From positions 193,858-257,857 of the forward strand of contig NZ_FNEE01000008.1 of the NCBI RefSeq assembly GCF_900099905.1: DNA of 64,000 bases. The letters are read 5' to 3'. The stretch is from Mesorhizobium muleiense (GTDB taxonomy: Bacteria; Pseudomonadota; Alphaproteobacteria; Rhizobiales; Rhizobiaceae). The position numbers were made by a program, and so were the translations under genes. Below the pieces are notes generated by a model. The model searched no databases. It saw nothing but the letters and a program-made list of their open reading frames with translations, and was not told where the DNA came from. Positions 62,033 to 64,000 of this stretch are shown piece by piece; positions within the stretch are counted from its first letter, which is position 1, and each line of letters starts with the position of its first letter.

Positions 62033-63271
62033 TTGGTTTCGGCTGCGCGTATCCGTGTGATCCTTCGTCGCGTGCCGATCCTGATTCTGGCTATTGCCGT
62101 CCTGGCCGTCGGCACTGCCGCCGTCTTTCACACGCCCGCCGTGGCGCAGGAAGAACAAAGGCGTGGCTGGTCGCTGCGCGACCTGTTGTTTCTGCGCCGA
62201 AGCGAGCGGATGGAGCCGCCACGACTGATTGAGCCGCGACGGATTCAGAGGATCGGGCCACGCAAGCCAAAAGTCAGAAAGTCGCGTGCTGCGCCGCGCC
62301 GGCCGGCTGAGCCGGCAGCCCCCATTGTCGAGAAGGCGCCGGATGCCCGCACCGTTCTGGTGGTCGGCGATTTCATGGCGACCGGCCTCGCCGAGGGTCT
62401 CGAGACCGCCTTTGCCGAAAACAACAAGGTCAGGATCGTCGTTCGCAGCAATGGTTCGTCCGGTTTCGTGCGTGACGATTTCTACAACTGGCCTGAGCAG
62501 ATCAAGTCGCTGATCGAGGCCGAAAAGCCCGCGGCCGTGATCGTCATGCTGGGTTCCAACGATCGGCAGCAGATGCGCGTGAACGGTGAACGCGAACAGC
62601 CACGGTCCGAAGCGTGGACCAAGGAATACGAACGCCGTACCGAAGCGTTCGGCAGGGCCATCGCATCGGCCAAGGTGCCGTATCTGTGGGTCGGCATGCC
62701 GGCCTTCAAGGCGCCGAAGATGACCTCAGACATGCTGGCTTTCAACGACATCTACCGCTCGACGGCCGAGAGCCATGGCGGCGAATTCGTCGACATCTGG
62801 GACGGTTTCGTCGACGAGGAAGGCGCCTTTGTCACCAGCGGGCCTGATATCAACGGCCAGCCGGTGCGCCTGCGCACCGACGACGGCATCCGTGTGTCGA
62901 AAGCCGGCAAACGCAAGCTCGCCTTCTATGCCGAAAAACCCTTGCTGAAGATCCTTGGAATGACCTCGCCTCCGGGCACACTGGCAGCTTATGCGCCAGC
63001 CGGCGCTCCGGTCGGGGCGCCGACACCGACACCCATGCCCGTCGATCGCACCGTGCCGATGCTGCTCAGCGATCCGGCACTCGACGGCGGTACGGAACTT
63101 CTCGGCGCCGCAGCGCCGGCAAAGGCGGACGGGCCTGGCGAAAAACTCTTCGTCGAGGGCAAGGTATCAGCTGCTTCGCCCGGACGCGCGGACGATTTTT
63201 CCTGGCCGCCAAGGAAGCAGCCTGCGGCGGCGGCGGCCGTGCCCGAAACGACCACGGCGATCACTCCGTAA
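62033..63271 (+). CDS. DUF459 / SGNH-fold protein lacking catalytic residues
   Basis: A 412-residue membrane-anchored or secreted protein. Residues ~12-38 are a signal/anchor; residues 40-105 are basic and Pro-rich; residues ~106-310 form an SGNH-hydrolase-like domain. Its block I reads GDFM (residues 112-115), with Phe114 where the nucleophilic Ser would be, block III is LGSND, and block V is DDGIR (283-287), with Arg where the catalytic His would be. The fold is seen but hydrolysis by the usual triad is unlikely. The start is a TTG at 62033 with GGAG 7 nt ahead; an in-frame GTG lies at 62057. The tail (after ~310) is Pro/Ala-rich. Confidence 0.8.
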   Translation: MVSAARIRVILRRVPILILAIAVLAVGTAAVFHTPAVAQEEQRRGWSLRDLLFLRRSERMEPPRLIEPRRIQRIGPRKPKVRKSRAAPRRPAEPAAPIVEKAPDARTVLVVGDFMATGLAEGLETAFAENNKVRIVVRSNGSSGFVRDDFYNWPEQIKSLIEAEKPAAVIVMLGSNDRQQMRVNGEREQPRSEAWTKEYERRTEAFGRAIASAKVPYLWVGMPAFKAPKMTSDMLAFNDIYRSTAESHGGEFVDIWDGFVDEEGAFVTSGPDINGQPVRLRTDDGIRVSKAGKRKLAFYAEKPLLKILGMTSPPGTLAAYAPAGAPVGAPTPTPMPVDRTVPMLLSDPALDGGTELLGAAAPAKADGPGEKLFVEGKVSAASPGRADDFSWPPRKQPAAAAAVPETTTAITP

Positions 63272-63307
63272 ACCTGCCGGGCGGCCGCACACAAGTAGGA
63301 GACGGTC

Positions 63308-64000
63308 TCAGCGTGGCAGCACGCTCGATCCCATCAGCGCCTCGTCGATCGAACGCGCTGCCTGACGGCCCTCGCGGATCGCCCAGACGACCAGCGATTG
63401 ACCGCGGCGCACATCGCCCGCCGCATAGAGCTTTTCGACGCTGGTCTTGTAGTCGCGATCATTGGCCTCGACGTTGTTCGAGCGGCGGCTGTCGATGGCG
63501 ATCTTCATCTGGCCAGCCAATTCCGACACCGGCCCGACCGCGGCCGGCCCAGCAAAGCCGATAGCGATGAAGGCGAGATCCGCGCGGATGACGAATTCCG
63601 TGCCGGCGATCGGCTTGCGCTTTTCATCGACCTCGCAGCATTTGACGCCGGTCAACGCGCCGTCCTCGCCGATGAATTCGAGCGTCGCCACCTGGAACTC
63701 GCGCTCGGCGCCTTCCGCCTGCGAGGACGAGGTGCGCATCTTCGTCGCCCAGTAGGGCCAGACCGAAAGCTTGTCTTCCTTTTCCGGCGGCTGCGGCCGG
63801 ATGTCGAGCTGGGTGACGCGAACGGCGCCCTGGCGGAAGGCGGTGCCGACGCAGTCGGACGCGGTGTCGCCGCCGCCGACGACGACGACATGCTGGCCGC
63901 CGGCGACGATCGGCGGCGACGGCCACGCCACCGACTGGATCGGCTCGCCGCCGATGCGCTTGTTCTGCTGCACCAGGTAAGGCATCGCGTCATGCACGCC
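63308..64000 (-). CDS. gltD: Glutamate synthase small subunit, C-terminal part (cut by window edge)
   Basis: The last 230 codons of a GltD-type flavoprotein are seen; the N-terminal part lies beyond the window. The NADPH-binding Rossmann motif is VVVVGGGDTASDCVGTA, followed by LDIRPQPPEKEDKLSVWPYW and the FAD-side motif KLYAAGDVRRGQSLVVWAIREGRQAA. The subunit passes electrons from NADPH to the large subunit, making glutamate from glutamine and 2-oxoglutarate. gltB would be expected beyond the right edge. Confidence 0.92.
   Translation of the reverse strand, partial: GVHDAMPYLVQQNKRIGGEPIQSVAWPSPPIVAGGQHVVVVGGGDTASDCVGTAFRQGAVRVTQLDIRPQPPEKEDKLSVWPYWATKMRTSSSQAEGAEREFQVATLEFIGEDGALTGVKCCEVDEKRKPIAGTEFVIRADLAFIAIGFAGPAAVGPVSELAGQMKIAIDSRRSNNVEANDRDYKTSVEKLYAAGDVRRGQSLVVWAIREGRQAARSIDEALMGSSVLPR

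Noticed and set aside
1..64000. tRNA, rRNA, insertion sequences or prophage genes
   Set aside because: No cloverleaf, ribosomal RNA, transposase or phage structural sequence was recognised on either strand by eye.

Overview
The window is a stretch of GC-rich alphaproteobacterial chromosome, most likely from Mesorhizobium or a close relative in the Rhizobiales. The evidence is an Omp10-type lipoprotein of the Brucella/rhizobial kind, homospermidine synthase, a fold-III ornithine decarboxylase behind a long structured leader, DUF882 and DUF459 proteins, and many short palindromic intergenic repeats of the rhizobial type. I see no rRNA, tRNA, CRISPR array, phage or transposase genes. Almost all of it looks like ordinary chromosomal backbone with small accessory pieces.

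Layout. 1-9.5 kb: two tandem serine-hydrolase (beta-lactamase-like) paralogues, a complete putrescine/spermidine-type ABC transporter (potGHIF), a YtcJ-like amidohydrolase and a divergent acetylpolyamine-amidohydrolase/HDAC-fold protein. 9.7-16.3 kb: small regulatory and detoxification modules: a RibD-type reductase plus a remnant of a second one, an ArsR/SRPBCC pair, an MFS exporter, and a divergent oxidoreductase / TetR / alpha-beta hydrolase module with a clear palindromic operator. 16.4-20.8 kb: an unrecognised coiled-coil protein, a gamma-butyrobetaine-hydroxylase-like dioxygenase, an SCP2 protein with a palindrome-controlled promoter, and an acetyltransferase carrying an in-frame repeat insertion. 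20.9-24.7 kb: ornithine decarboxylase with its leader, then amidase and LysR. 24.7-29.9 kb: DUF1007 plus NicO nickel/cobalt exporter, DenD-like dehydrogenase, CDF metal exporter and acetyltransferase. 29.9-35.5 kb: aminotransferase, YCII protein, SDR, TerB/DUF533 protein, TrhO and KDPG aldolase. 35.6-42.7 kb: DUF882 peptidase, sigma-54 activator, PepF peptidase and a helix-hairpin-helix protein. 42.8-44.6 kb: p-aminobenzoate synthesis (pabB, pabC). 44.7-49.2 kb: a zinc-scarcity regulon (AztD, zinc-binding protein, Zur, COG0523 GTPase, small partner) with three Zur-like boxes. 49.5-56.5 kb: homospermidine synthase, Omp10, 5'-nucleotidase with a LysM tail, ferrochelatase and an SPFH/NfeD pair. 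56.6-64 kb: KpsF/KdsD isomerase, outer-membrane beta-barrel, GalU, lytic transglycosylase, DUF459 protein and the start of GltD (minus strand, cut by the window edge).

Two themes connect distant genes. Polyamines: uptake (potGHIF), possible deacetylation (HDAC-fold protein), putrescine synthesis (ornithine decarboxylase) and conversion to homospermidine (homospermidine synthase). Divalent metals: nickel/cobalt and zinc efflux (NicO, CDF) and zinc acquisition under Zur. The repeats fall into several families, and copies often touch a stop codon; one has become part of a protein. I did not find a convincing wholly new multi-gene system. The best leads are the ornithine decarboxylase leader, the SCP2 operator, the zinc module that lacks its ABC permease and ATPase, and the coiled-coil protein.
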